A stretch of DNA of 64,000 nt, from contig JACPOW010000035.1 of the NCBI GenBank assembly GCA_016191335.1, forward strand, positions 26,905 to 90,904, written 5' to 3'. The stretch's first letter is position 1. Every line of letters starts with the position of its first letter. The notes beneath the pieces were generated by a model. It ran no database searches, was not told the origin of the DNA, and saw only the letters and a list, made by a program, of their open reading frames with translations. Below, piece after piece: positions 50,730 through 59,814 of the stretch. The stretch comes from Elusimicrobiota bacterium. GTDB taxonomy: Bacteria; Elusimicrobiota; Elusimicrobia; UBA1565; UBA9628. Position numbers and translations under genes: made by a program.

Positions 50730-51234
50730 CGGAGTCTCTCATGGAAGAGCGTTTTTTCAGCGCTTCCAGCGCCTCGACATCCGACATATCCAGAGGACGC
50801 GCGGCGGCCCGCTTCATCGCGATCAAGTCGTCGATGGAGGCCACCTGTATCTTCACGCCCTTCAGGTCGATCGTCCTAGACCGCGACCACAAATCCTCGA
50901 AGGGGATCGGGTAGCGAACGAACAGATCCAGGATGAGGAGCGGATCGGCCGGGGAATGCAAACTGAAAACCGTCATGTTTTTGCCCGCGATCCACGACTC
51001 TCTTTGAGAAGGGTCGGCAAAAGCGGCCGGATCTACCGGTGCCCGAGCCTTCAGGCCGATCGCCTTCAGCGCCTCCATGGCCTTTCTCGCGGAGACCGGC
51101 TCCAAATCGAGGACGATGTCCACGTCCGCCGTCAGGCGCAGATGCCCGTGAAGAACGACCGCAAGCCCTCCGACGACGACGTAGCGCGCGCCCGCTTCAT
51201 TGAGAGCAAGAAAGACAGGCTCGAAGATGGGCAT
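50722..51234 (-). CDS. Nucleotidyltransferase, AbiEii/MNT-like
   Basis: A 170-residue protein of the DNA polymerase beta-type nucleotidyltransferase fold. It shows the 'VVVGGLAVVLHG' strand-helix and the catalytic 'TADVDIVLD' (D-x-D), then 'DLKGVKIQVASIDDLIAMKRAAAR', which is characteristic of AbiEii/DUF6036-like proteins. Members transfer nucleotides to RNA or protein and often work in toxin-antitoxin modules. It follows purA by 9 bases and overlaps the 67-residue gene, so it may have entered the end of the purA operon as a unit. Confidence 0.82.
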   Translation of the reverse strand: MPIFEPVFLALNEAGARYVVVGGLAVVLHGHLRLTADVDIVLDLEPVSARKAMEALKAIGLKARAPVDPAAFADPSQRESWIAGKNMTVFSLHSPADPLLILDLFVRYPIPFEDLWSRSRTIDLKGVKIQVASIDDLIAMKRAAARPLDMSDVEALEALKKRSSMRDSGA

Positions 51235-51243
51235 CGATTCAGC

Positions 51244-52539
<1,296 letters not shown>

Positions 52540-53487
52540 TCAACCCTTGAAAAATCGGCGCCACCACGAACCGTCGGCCCGGCCGTGCGCGGCGCCGCGC
52601 GCGGCCTTCAACAGCTTGTCCCCCGTCACGACCGCGTCGCCCGCCACGCCCACGGCGAAGCGGACCCGGGCCATGGTGCCGGCCGGGCTCGACTCGATCG
52701 CCTCGACCGGCACCTCGATGGGCACCGGCCCCGACGACGTCAGCCCGCCGAACAGGCGGGCCAGGTACTGCGCGATGTCCCGCCCGTCGACGATCCGGGC
52801 GAACACCATGTCTCCCGCGCGCAGCTCGGCGGCGGGCAAGCCCCCGGGATCCTCCTCCAGGGCGATCTTCAAGATGAGCAGGTCCTCCTCGGGCGGAACG
52901 CCCGATTCGGGCTTTCCGCGGCGAGCGGCCGGCGCCGGCACCTTGCGCAGGGACTGGAACTGGCCGAGGTCGAGGATATCCTTTTTGGCGCGCACGCTCA
53001 AACTTTGATCGCGGAAATGCCCGCGCAGCAGGGCCGACATCTCGGCGGTGACGTCCTCCGCGGTGGCGGCCCGCAGACGGTCGAAGACCGCCGGCTCGGC
53101 GGCGCGGAAATGGGCGGCCAGGGCCTGCTCGACCTCGAGGCTCTCGGCGGGCAGGCTCCCGTCCCAGAGGCGGCAGCCGTACAGGTGCTTCTCGAAGGCG
53201 AACCAGTCCTCGTCGAGCTCGACCGCGCAGACGGCCGGGTCGTAGGACATCACGGCGCGCGAGCGCAGGACCTTGCGGTTCTTGAGGTTCAGCACGACGA
53301 GGAAGAGCCCGTGCTGGTTCTGGGCGGGCCGCACGAACTTCCCTTTCACGGCGCAGATGTCGTTGAGCAGGCGCGGGATCTGCCGGACCGCCTCCTCGAC
53401 CTCGTAGCCGCACATCTCCAGGGCGAGCTCCGCCTCGCCGCGGTCGCAGCCGGTCTCGTCCATCAGCAGCTCGATCTTGTCCTTCAT
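52540..53487 (-). CDS. Conserved-looking protein with N-terminal UBA-like domain
   Basis: A 315-residue soluble protein. The first ~40 residues ('LMDETGCDRGEAELALEMCGYEVEEAVRQI') have the pattern of the UBA-like three-helix domain at the N-terminus of EF-Ts and NAC ('..TG....A..AL....gd.e.Ai..'). The remainder has no recognised family. A strand-rich middle ('HGLFLVVLNLKNRKVLRSRAVMSYD') and a C-terminal domain ('AGDMVFARIVDGRDIAQYLARLFGG') follow. Its place between xerC/D and purA gives no functional hint. Confidence 0.72.
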   Translation of the reverse strand: MKDKIELLMDETGCDRGEAELALEMCGYEVEEAVRQIPRLLNDICAVKGKFVRPAQNQHGLFLVVLNLKNRKVLRSRAVMSYDPAVCAVELDEDWFAFEKHLYGCRLWDGSLPAESLEVEQALAAHFRAAEPAVFDRLRAATAEDVTAEMSALLRGHFRDQSLSVRAKKDILDLGQFQSLRKVPAPAARRGKPESGVPPEEDLLILKIALEEDPGGLPAAELRAGDMVFARIVDGRDIAQYLARLFGGLTSSGPVPIEVPVEAIESSPAGTMARVRFAVGVAGDAVVTGDKLLKAARGAAHGRADGSWWRRFFKG

Positions 53488-53496
53488 TTTCTGTCT

Positions 53497-53616
53497 GGTG
53501 CCAGGCCTACCGATGTTTGCATAGGTGCCAGACCTACCTCAAACTCCGGGAGGCCTGACTTTAACGCAAACATCGGTAGGCCTGGCACTAACGCAATTAA
53601 CGGTAGGCCTGGCACC
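53497..53616. repeat. Nested REP-like palindromes, five copies of a 15-base core
   Basis: Core GGTGCCAGGCCTACC is at 53497-53511, a variant GGTGCCAGACCTACC at 53524-53538, a partial inverted copy near 53548-53559, and inverted copies at 53575-53588 and 53602-53616. Bases 53498-53520 and 53566-53588 form a perfect 23-bp stem. The block fills the gap between xerC/D and the UBA-like gene. It resembles REP/BIME-type palindromes and shares its core with the hairpin at 402-465. Confidence 0.8.
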
Positions 53617-53623
53617 AATTTGC

Positions 53624-54526
53624 TCATTTTGAGCTTCTCGGATGGGAGTCCTTGTAGACTTCCTTCATCCGGTCGAGGGAGACGTGGGTGTAGATCTGGG
53701 TGGTCTGCAGGCTGACGTGGCCGAGCATCTCCTGGACCATGCGGATGTCGCAGCCGTGGTTCATCAGGTGGGGGGCGAAGCTGTGGCGCAGGACGTGGGG
53801 CGTGAACATCTTCCTGAGGGCGCTGGCCTTGACCCAGCGCGCGAGGAGGAAGACCAGGCCCGCGTCGGACAGGCGCTTGCCCGAGGGGCCGACGAAGACC
53901 GGCTCGGCGTCGTCCTTTTTCCGGCCCTCCAGGTAGGCGCGCAGGCACTTCAGCGCGCCGTCCCCGACGGGGACGACGCGCTCCTTGGAGCCCTTGCCGA
54001 AGACGCGCACGGTCCCGGTCATGTAGTCGATGTCCCCGCAGTTGAGGGAGACGACCTCGGCGCGGCGCAGGCCGGAGGAGTAGATCAGCTCGATGACCGC
54101 CCGGTCGCGCAGCTGGTGGCGGGCGTTGGAGGAGGCCGGCATCGTCATCAGCTCCGCCATCTCGCTCTCGGTCAGGAACTTGGGCAGCGGCCGGCCCCGC
54201 TTGGGCAGGGGGACGCCGAAGATCGGGTTGCCCTTCAGCTGGCCCGTCGAGCGGAGGAACTTGACGAAGGAGCGCAGGGCGGCCATGCGCCGCAGGATGG
54301 TCGCCCGGGCGAGGCCCCCCTCCTTCTGGAGGTCGGCCAGAAAGGCGCGCACGTGCACGCGCTCGATGCCGGACGGCTCGAGCCCGGGGTATTTGACGAC
54401 GAACGCCTCCAGGTCCTTGCCGTAGGCCCGCAAGGTGTGCGGGCTGTAGTTGCGCGTGGCGCGCAAATGCGTGAGAAAGCGCTCGGACTGGAGGCGCAGC
54501 GGCCCCTGAGGCGCTTCGGTCGCCAT
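53624..54526 (-). CDS. Tyrosine recombinase XerC/XerD
   Basis: A 300-residue site-specific recombinase. The N-terminal SAM-like core-binding domain ('FLTHLRATRNYSPHTLRAYGKDLEAF') is followed by the catalytic domain with all six residues: Arg in 'SSGLRRAEV', Lys in 'FGKGSKERVVP', His-x-x-Arg in 'HVLRHSFAPHL', His in 'LGHVSLQTTQIY' and the nucleophile Tyr in the same block. Length and form match chromosomal dimer-resolving Xer proteins. Position after topA and dprA supports a core rather than phage origin. Whether it is XerC or XerD cannot be told. Confidence 0.95.
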   Translation of the reverse strand: MATEAPQGPLRLQSERFLTHLRATRNYSPHTLRAYGKDLEAFVVKYPGLEPSGIERVHVRAFLADLQKEGGLARATILRRMAALRSFVKFLRSTGQLKGNPIFGVPLPKRGRPLPKFLTESEMAELMTMPASSNARHQLRDRAVIELIYSSGLRRAEVVSLNCGDIDYMTGTVRVFGKGSKERVVPVGDGALKCLRAYLEGRKKDDAEPVFVGPSGKRLSDAGLVFLLARWVKASALRKMFTPHVLRHSFAPHLMNHGCDIRMVQEMLGHVSLQTTQIYTHVSLDRMKEVYKDSHPRSSK

Positions 54527-54536
54527 GGCCCCCCGG

Positions 54537-57002
54537 TCAGCTCGGCACCGTCGGGGCGGCGGCGGCGGCCGCGGCTTCGGCGGCCTTGCGGGCGGCGATC
54601 TGGGCCGCGCGCAGGGCCTCGCCCTCGACGCGGAGCTTCTCGCCCTCCTCCTTCGAGACGGGCTTGAGGTTGCGGCACTTGGGATAGCCCGGGCAGGTGA
54701 GGAAGAAGCCGCGTTTGCCGACGCGCAGCCACATGTGCTTCTGGCACTTGTTGCACGGGCGCGTCGTCTGAAGGGGGCGCGAGCCCTCGATCTTCTTGCC
54801 GTCGGCGTCGAGGGAGAAGGTGTTCTTGCACTCCGGATAGCCGGAGCAGGCCATGAACTTGCCCTTGCGGCCGGTGCGGATGACCATCGGCTTGCCGCAC
54901 AGGTCGCAGTTCTCGCCGGTGAGCTCGAGGACGACCTTCTGGCCCTCGGGCGTGAGCTGGATCTTGCCCTTGCACTTGGGGAAGGTCGAGCAGGAGAGGT
55001 ATTTGCCGAAGCGGCTCTCGCGGATGAGCATGGGCGCCTGACAGATCGGGCACAGCTCGTCCGACATCTTGGGCTCGATGCGCGAGGCCTCCATCTCGGT
55101 GGCGGCCGCGTCGAGCGCCTTGGAGAAAGGCGCGTAGAAGGTCTTGACCACGTCGGTCCAGGCCTGCTCGCCCTCGGCGATCTTGTCGAGCTGGGCCTCG
55201 ACGTTGGCGGTGTAGGTCAGGCTGACCACGTCGGGGAAGTGGCCCTTGAGCTTCTCGGTCACGAGGATGCCGAGCTCGGTCGGGATGAGCTTGCGGTCCT
55301 TCATGTTGCGGCGCACGTAGCCGCGGTCGACGATGGTCTTGATCGTGGGCGCGTAGGTGGACGGGCGGCCGATGCCGTGCTTCTCCATCGCGCGGATGAG
55401 GCTGGCCTCGTTGTAGTGCGGGGGCGGGCTGGTGCGGTGCTCCTCGGGCTTGAGCTCGACGAGCTTCAGCGTGTCGCCCTCCTTCAGCGGGGGCAGGCGG
55501 CTGCCCTCTTCCTCGGCCTCCTCCTCGGCTTCCTCGTCGCCCTTGGGGGCGTCGCGGTAGACGCGCAGGAAGCCCTCGCTCTTGAGCGTGCGGCCCGTGC
55601 AGTGGAACAGCGAGTCGCCGTTCTCGATGTCGGCCGAGGCGGTGTCGTAGGTCGCCTCGATCATCTGGGAGGCGACGAAGCGCTTCCAGATCAGCTCGTA
55701 GAGACGGATCTGGTCGGGGTTCAGGAATTTGCGGACCTCGTCGGGGGTGCGCAGGACGCTCGTCGGGCGGATGGCCTCGTGGGCTTCCTGGGCGCCGCGC
55801 GACTTGGTCTGGTAGGTCGGGAACTCCGCCGGGGCGTAGGGCTCCCCGTAGGTCGCCTTGACGAACGCGGCGCACTCCTCGGCCGCGGTCTTGGCGATCG
55901 AGAACGAGTCGGTGCGCATGTAGGTGATCAGACCGGCCGGGTCGGTGCCGCCGAGGTCCACGCCTTCGTAGAGGGACTGCGCGATGCGCATCGTGCGCTC
56001 GGCCGCGAAGCCCATCTTCTGCGAGGCGGCCTGCTGCAAGGTCGACGTCGAGAACGGGGGCGGCGGACGGCGGCGCACCTCCTTCTTCTCGACCTTGACC
56101 ACCTTGAACGTCCCGCCCTGGACGGTCTTGGAGACGATGTCCATGTCCTCGGCGGTGCGCAAGGTCGTCGCCTTGACGCGGTACTGCTCGCTGAACAGGT
56201 CGTAGGTGCGGGTCGTCTCGACCTTCTCCTTCTTCCAGATCGAGAGCTTGGCGTCGAACACGGGCGGGGCGCCGTCCTTCTCGAGGGCGGCGGTCAAGGT
56301 CCAGTAGCCCTCGGAGGCGAAGTCCTTGATCTCGTGCTCGCGCTCGGCGAGCAGGCGCACGGCGACGGACTGGACGCGGCCGGCGGACAGGCCGCTCTGG
56401 ATCTTGGCCCACAGCAGGGGCGAGAGCTTGTAGCCGACGAGGCGGTCGATGACGCGCCGGGCCTGCTGGGCGTGGACGAGGTTCTCGTCGATGGCCCGCG
56501 GCTCGGCGATGGCGGCCTTGATGGCGGTCGGCGTGATCTCGTGGAAGGTGATGCGCTTGACCTGGTCGGGCTTGAGCTTGAGCATGTCGACGAGGTGCCA
56601 GGCGATGGACTCTCCCTCGCGGTCATGGTCGGTCGCGAGGTAGACGAAGGCGGCCTTCGAGACGAGGGACTTGAACTCCGCCAGGATCTTCTTGGCCCGG
56701 GGAAGGACGACGTACTGGGGCGAAAAGTCGTCGTCGACGTTGACGCCGATCTTGCGGACGGGGAGGTCGCGCACGTGGCCGAACGAGGACTTGACCACGA
56801 ATTCATTCTTAAGGAAGCGGGAGATCGTCCTTTCCTTGGCCGGCGACTCGACGACCAGGAGGCTGGGGCCGGTGCGGACCCCTTTGGACGGTTTGGCGGC
56901 CTTGGGGGCCTTCTCTACGGCTGGAGCCTTCGCCTTGGGAGCGGCTTTGACGGCCTTGGGGGCTTTGGCGGGCTTCTTTTCAGCGGGCTTCTTTTTGGGC
57001 AT
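54537..57002 (-). CDS. topA: DNA topoisomerase I
   Basis: An 821-residue type IA topoisomerase that relaxes negative supercoils. The first ~45 residues are an unusual Lys/Ala/Pro-rich extension ('KKKPAEKKPAKAPKAVKAAPK'). Then comes the Toprim domain ('SLLVVESPAKERTISRFL', 'DHDREGESIAWHL'). The active-site tyrosine is in 'GLITYMRTDSFSI'. Three C-terminal four-cysteine zinc ribbons follow ('CPICQAP...CSTFPKC', 'CDLCGKP...CSGYPEC', 'CNKCQKH...CPGYPKC'). The start overlaps the end of dprA by 23 bases. Confidence 0.97.
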   Translation of the reverse strand: MPKKKPAEKKPAKAPKAVKAAPKAKAPAVEKAPKAAKPSKGVRTGPSLLVVESPAKERTISRFLKNEFVVKSSFGHVRDLPVRKIGVNVDDDFSPQYVVLPRAKKILAEFKSLVSKAAFVYLATDHDREGESIAWHLVDMLKLKPDQVKRITFHEITPTAIKAAIAEPRAIDENLVHAQQARRVIDRLVGYKLSPLLWAKIQSGLSAGRVQSVAVRLLAEREHEIKDFASEGYWTLTAALEKDGAPPVFDAKLSIWKKEKVETTRTYDLFSEQYRVKATTLRTAEDMDIVSKTVQGGTFKVVKVEKKEVRRRPPPPFSTSTLQQAASQKMGFAAERTMRIAQSLYEGVDLGGTDPAGLITYMRTDSFSIAKTAAEECAAFVKATYGEPYAPAEFPTYQTKSRGAQEAHEAIRPTSVLRTPDEVRKFLNPDQIRLYELIWKRFVASQMIEATYDTASADIENGDSLFHCTGRTLKSEGFLRVYRDAPKGDEEAEEEAEEEGSRLPPLKEGDTLKLVELKPEEHRTSPPPHYNEASLIRAMEKHGIGRPSTYAPTIKTIVDRGYVRRNMKDRKLIPTELGILVTEKLKGHFPDVVSLTYTANVEAQLDKIAEGEQAWTDVVKTFYAPFSKALDAAATEMEASRIEPKMSDELCPICQAPMLIRESRFGKYLSCSTFPKCKGKIQLTPEGQKVVLELTGENCDLCGKPMVIRTGRKGKFMACSGYPECKNTFSLDADGKKIEGSRPLQTTRPCNKCQKHMWLRVGKRGFFLTCPGYPKCRNLKPVSKEEGEKLRVEGEALRAAQIAARKAAEAAAAAAAPTVPS

Positions 57003-58089
57003 AGCGGTTTCCAGGGACCGAGAATACTCTTTCCTTTAACTCCAGCCCGAACATTATAGAGGAAATGCGTGTGGTGTCAAGCCCCGACAGCTGGACCAGT
57101 TCATCTAAGGAGAGGGCGTCGGAGCCGAGCAAGGCCATCACGGAGGCCTCTTCCCCCGTCGGGGGCGACATCGGCGCGGGGACCGGATCGGGGGCCGTCC
57201 TGGCGGCCAATAAATGACCGTCAGGCAGGCGGCCGAGGATGTCCGCGACCCCGGAGGCCATCGGCGCGCCCTCGCCCAGCAGCTTATGCGGCGCCTCCGA
57301 CATGACGGAGTCGGCGGGGCCCGGGACGGCCAGCACCTCCCGGCCTTGCTCCAGGGCGTGGCGGGCGGTGATCATGGCCCCGGACTTATAGCGGCCCTCC
57401 ACGACCACCGTGGACCAGGACAGGCCCGACACGATGCGGTTGCGGCGCGGGAACAGCTCCGGCAAGGGCTTCGTGTCGATCGGGCGCTCGGAGACCACGG
57501 CTCCCCCCGACGCGACGATGCGGCGGGCCAACGAGGCGTTCTCCGCGGGGTAGGGATGCCCCAGGCCGGTCCCGAGGACGGCCCAGGTGGGGCCCTTGGC
57601 GTCCAGAGCCGCCAGGTGGGCCTCGGCGTCGATGCCGCGGGCCAGGCCGCTGACGACGACCAGGCCGGCCCGGGAGGCGTCCCCGGCCAGCCGGCGGGCC
57701 ATGCGGCGGCCGTAGGGGGTCGGGTAGCGGGTGCCGACGACGGCGACGGCGGTGACGGAGGAGAGGGCGCCCTGGACGTAGAGGACCAGCGGCGGGTCGT
57801 GGATCGAGGCGAGGAGGTCGGGGTATTCAGGATCGCCCCTCAGGACTAGACGGGCCCCCAACGAACGGCAACGGAGCTCTTCGGTCACGACGTCGAAGGC
57901 CAGGGCGGCGCGGCGCCAGCGAACGACGTCTTCGAGGTCCGCCGCGCTGACGCGGGCCCAATCGGCGTCAACGGCGGTGGGGAGACCTTGCGGGCCCAAT
58001 TCATTGAGAATATCCCAGGCGCGGCGCGGAGGGGTGAGCGCGTTCAAACGCACGGCCCAACGCTGACGCTCGGTCCAGGGGACGGACAT
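56980..58089 (-). CDS. dprA: DNA-processing protein DprA (Smf)
   Basis: A 369-residue protein that loads RecA onto incoming single-stranded DNA during natural transformation. A SAM-like N-terminal region is followed by the Rossmann-like core with 'AVVGTRYPTPYG', 'VVSGLARGIDAEAH', 'PENASLARRI' and 'FPRRNRIVSGLS', then a C-terminal winged-helix DML1-like domain ('LSLDELVQLSGLDTTRISSIMFGLELK'). It lies 3 bases after the XRE gene and overlaps topA. With comM nearby it marks a competence-related operon. Confidence 0.96.
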   Translation of the reverse strand: MSVPWTERQRWAVRLNALTPPRRAWDILNELGPQGLPTAVDADWARVSAADLEDVVRWRRAALAFDVVTEELRCRSLGARLVLRGDPEYPDLLASIHDPPLVLYVQGALSSVTAVAVVGTRYPTPYGRRMARRLAGDASRAGLVVVSGLARGIDAEAHLAALDAKGPTWAVLGTGLGHPYPAENASLARRIVASGGAVVSERPIDTKPLPELFPRRNRIVSGLSWSTVVVEGRYKSGAMITARHALEQGREVLAVPGPADSVMSEAPHKLLGEGAPMASGVADILGRLPDGHLLAARTAPDPVPAPMSPPTGEEASVMALLGSDALSLDELVQLSGLDTTRISSIMFGLELKERVFSVPGNRYAQKEAR

Positions 58090-58092
58090 AGG

Positions 58093-58494
58093 TTAAAGCA
58101 GCTCCTCGTCGAGGGGTTTGGAGGTATAGAACGGCGACGAGGTCGAGGATCGCGGGGAAGGAACGGATTTTGACGGCAACGGATTGGGTTTTCGCGAGAG
58201 ACCGGAATGCATCATGGCGTCGACGCGACGAAAAAGCTCGGGGTTGCTCGTCAACGATTTCCATTCGGAGGGGATGCGCCCCGCGGCGACGAACAATTCG
58301 ACGGCGTCGGTCTCCAGCGCCGCCGCCATCCGGCGCAGCACGTCCTCCTCGGCCGGGGGATTCCTTTTCCCGGCCAAGACCTTCGACAGGAACGAGGGAT
58401 CGAGCTTCGCCTGGCGGCACAGCTCCCGAAGGCCCAATCCGCGGCGGGCCATCGCGTCCGTGACGAGGCGGGAGAACGCAGGCGCTTCGCTCAT
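58093..58494 (-). CDS. XRE-family helix-turn-helix protein
   Basis: The track gives a 289-residue ORF, but its N-terminal part is a shadow. The gene begins at the ATG at 58494 (MSEAPAFSRLVTDAMARRG) and gives about 133 residues. The HTH lies at residues about 15-65 ('LGLRELCRQAKLDPSFLSKVLAGKRNPPAEEDVLRRMAAALE'). A Ser/Pro-rich tail follows. The start overlaps the TPR gene stop by 4 bases (ATGA). It may regulate this competence-type operon, but the operator is not visible. Confidence 0.85.
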   Translation of the reverse strand: MSEAPAFSRLVTDAMARRGLGLRELCRQAKLDPSFLSKVLAGKRNPPAEEDVLRRMAAALETDAVELFVAAGRIPSEWKSLTSNPELFRRVDAMMHSGLSRKPNPLPSKSVPSPRSSTSSPFYTSKPLDEELL

Positions 58495-58874
58495 TTGAAT
58501 TTGATGTACTCCAGCCGCCTCTCGGCGACGCTCTTGTCCTTGTGATCGGGGAACTCCTCGATGAAGCGCGCCAGGGACTGGCGGGCGGTCTCGAAGTCGC
58601 GGTTCTCCTCGGCCGCCGAGGCCAGGCGCAGAAGGCCTTTGGCGGTGTAGGGCCCGGTCGCGTAGTCGGTGAGGAGCTGGGTGAAGGCCTCCTGGGCCTT
58701 CGGATACTCGGCCCGCTGGTAGTAGACCATGCCGACGTAATAATCCGCGGCCGGGGCCCACGAGGCCTGGGGGTTCTTCTTGGCGTACACCAAGGTGTCC
58801 GCGAAGTTGTAATGACGGCTCGCGTACCAGTACGTCCCGTAGAGCACGACGAAGACGGCGATCCACTTCTTCAC
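58491..58874 (-). CDS. Membrane-anchored TPR protein
   Basis: A 127-residue protein with an N-terminal hydrophobic segment ('KKWIAVFVVLYGTYWYA') that serves as signal anchor. It continues with two to three TPR-like units ('AADYYVGMVYYQRAEYPKAQEAFTQLLTDYATGPY' and 'ENRDFETARQSLARFIEEFPDH'). The pattern resembles YbgF/BamD-type TPRs. It overlaps the comM remnant by 4 bases and the XRE gene by 4 bases, so it is part of a coupled run. Confidence 0.85.
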   Translation of the reverse strand: MKKWIAVFVVLYGTYWYASRHYNFADTLVYAKKNPQASWAPAADYYVGMVYYQRAEYPKAQEAFTQLLTDYATGPYTAKGLLRLASAAEENRDFETARQSLARFIEEFPDHKDKSVAERRLEYIKFK

Positions 58875-59428
58875 GCTGCGACCTCCAGGTTGGACCGAAG
58901 GCGGTCCAGGCCGCGCAGCGAGGCGGCCTCCAGGACGGCGGAGGCTCCCACTGCGTCGTCATGCGACAGATCGGCGATCGTCCGGGCCACGCGCAGGACT
59001 CGGTCGAGGGCGCGGGCGGACAGGGCGGCCTTGCGCTCGGCGGCGGCCAAAGTGTCGGGGGCCTCCGGCAGCACGCGGGCGGAGCGGCGGAACGAGGCCG
59101 CGTCGACGAAGGCGTTGAGCGGAGCGGGGGCGGCGGCCCAGCGCTTCCTCTGTCGCGCGCGCGCGGCGGTGACGCGCGCGCGCACGACGGCGGAGGTCTC
59201 CCCGGTCGCGCTCTCCGCGGCCCAATCGCCGAAGGCGACGGACGGCGTCTCGACCTGCAGGTCGATGCGGTCGATCAGCGGCCCCGACAGGCGGGACAGG
59301 TAGCGGCCCACCTCGTTCGGGGCGCACACGCAGGACTTGCGCGGATGGCCGCGCCAGCCGCACGGGCATGCCCGCGTTGCCATTTGGCAAGCTCCGTCTG
59401 ACGGCGAAAAAGCCATTAGATTCATCAT
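58871..59428 (-). pseudogene. comM: ComM/YifB Mg-chelatase-like ATPase, C-terminal remnant
   Basis: The 185-residue ORF matches only the C-terminal third of ComM: 'CPCGWRGHPRKSCVCAPNEVGRYLSRLSGPLIDRIDLQVE' followed by the Mg_chelatase C-terminal helices ('SARALDRVLRVARTIADLSHDDAV'). Full ComM has about 500 residues, including a Lon-like domain and the Walker A/B ATPase parts, all missing here. Homology fades at 'ATRACPCGW', at about 59360-59372. The residues upstream of that ('MMNLMAFSPSDGACQM') are the antisense of the HTH gene start. The gene has been cut by foreign DNA or by a chimeric join. Confidence 0.85.
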
Positions 59429-59811
59429 ATCCTGAGGCCCTGCATACCCTGGGAGATCACATCCGGAAGCGCCGGTTGGATCTGGGGCTTACCCAAACCT
59501 CACTATCTATACGATTGAGGGTGGACAATTGTTCCCTCCTCAATTGGGAATTGAACCGGACTTCTCCTGCTATCCGCTACATTCCTCGCATTTATGACTT
59601 CCTGGGATATTGCCCCCTTCCAGACGGAGGAACGAGGACATTATCCCAAATTATCAGGACCTGGCGGGAAGGACTGGGGATGAGTCAGGAGGAGCTGGCC
59701 AAGGCCATAGGTGTGGACGAATCGTCCATAGCCAAGTGGGAGGCGGGCCGAGCCAAGCCTATGCGGAGGTCGAGGGAAAAACTGAAAGCGTTCTTTGGAA
59801 GTCGGATTTAG
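59368..59811 (+). CDS. Double helix-turn-helix (XRE-like) protein
   Basis: A 147-residue protein with two HTH domains: residues about 28-75 ('LGDHIRKRRLDLGLTQTSLSIRLRVDNCSLLNWELNRTSPAIRYIPRI') and about 93-140 ('IIRTWREGLGMSQEELAKAIGVDESSIAKWEAGRAKP'). The start 'MPALPFGKLRLTAKKPLDSSYP' looks like the natural N-terminus of this type of protein, which is often found beside transposons and in accessory DNA. Base composition is clearly lower in GC than the genes to the left. It is the first gene beyond the comM break and converges on the EF-G-like gene. Confidence 0.85.
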   Translation: MPALPFGKLRLTAKKPLDSSYPEALHTLGDHIRKRRLDLGLTQTSLSIRLRVDNCSLLNWELNRTSPAIRYIPRIYDFLGYCPLPDGGTRTLSQIIRTWREGLGMSQEELAKAIGVDESSIAKWEAGRAKPMRRSREKLKAFFGSRI

Positions 59812-59814
59812 GGA

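Noticed and set aside
53497-53616. CRISPR array
   Set aside because: Repeats occur in both orientations, spacing is irregular and there are no uniform spacers or cas genes.
54525-57059. Plus-strand ORF of 844 aa opposite topA
   Set aside because: Antisense shadow of a clearly identified topA gene.
58093-58962. 289-aa ORF as a single protein
   Set aside because: The first 156 codons overlap the TPR and comM genes in another frame; only the XRE part from 58494 is supported.
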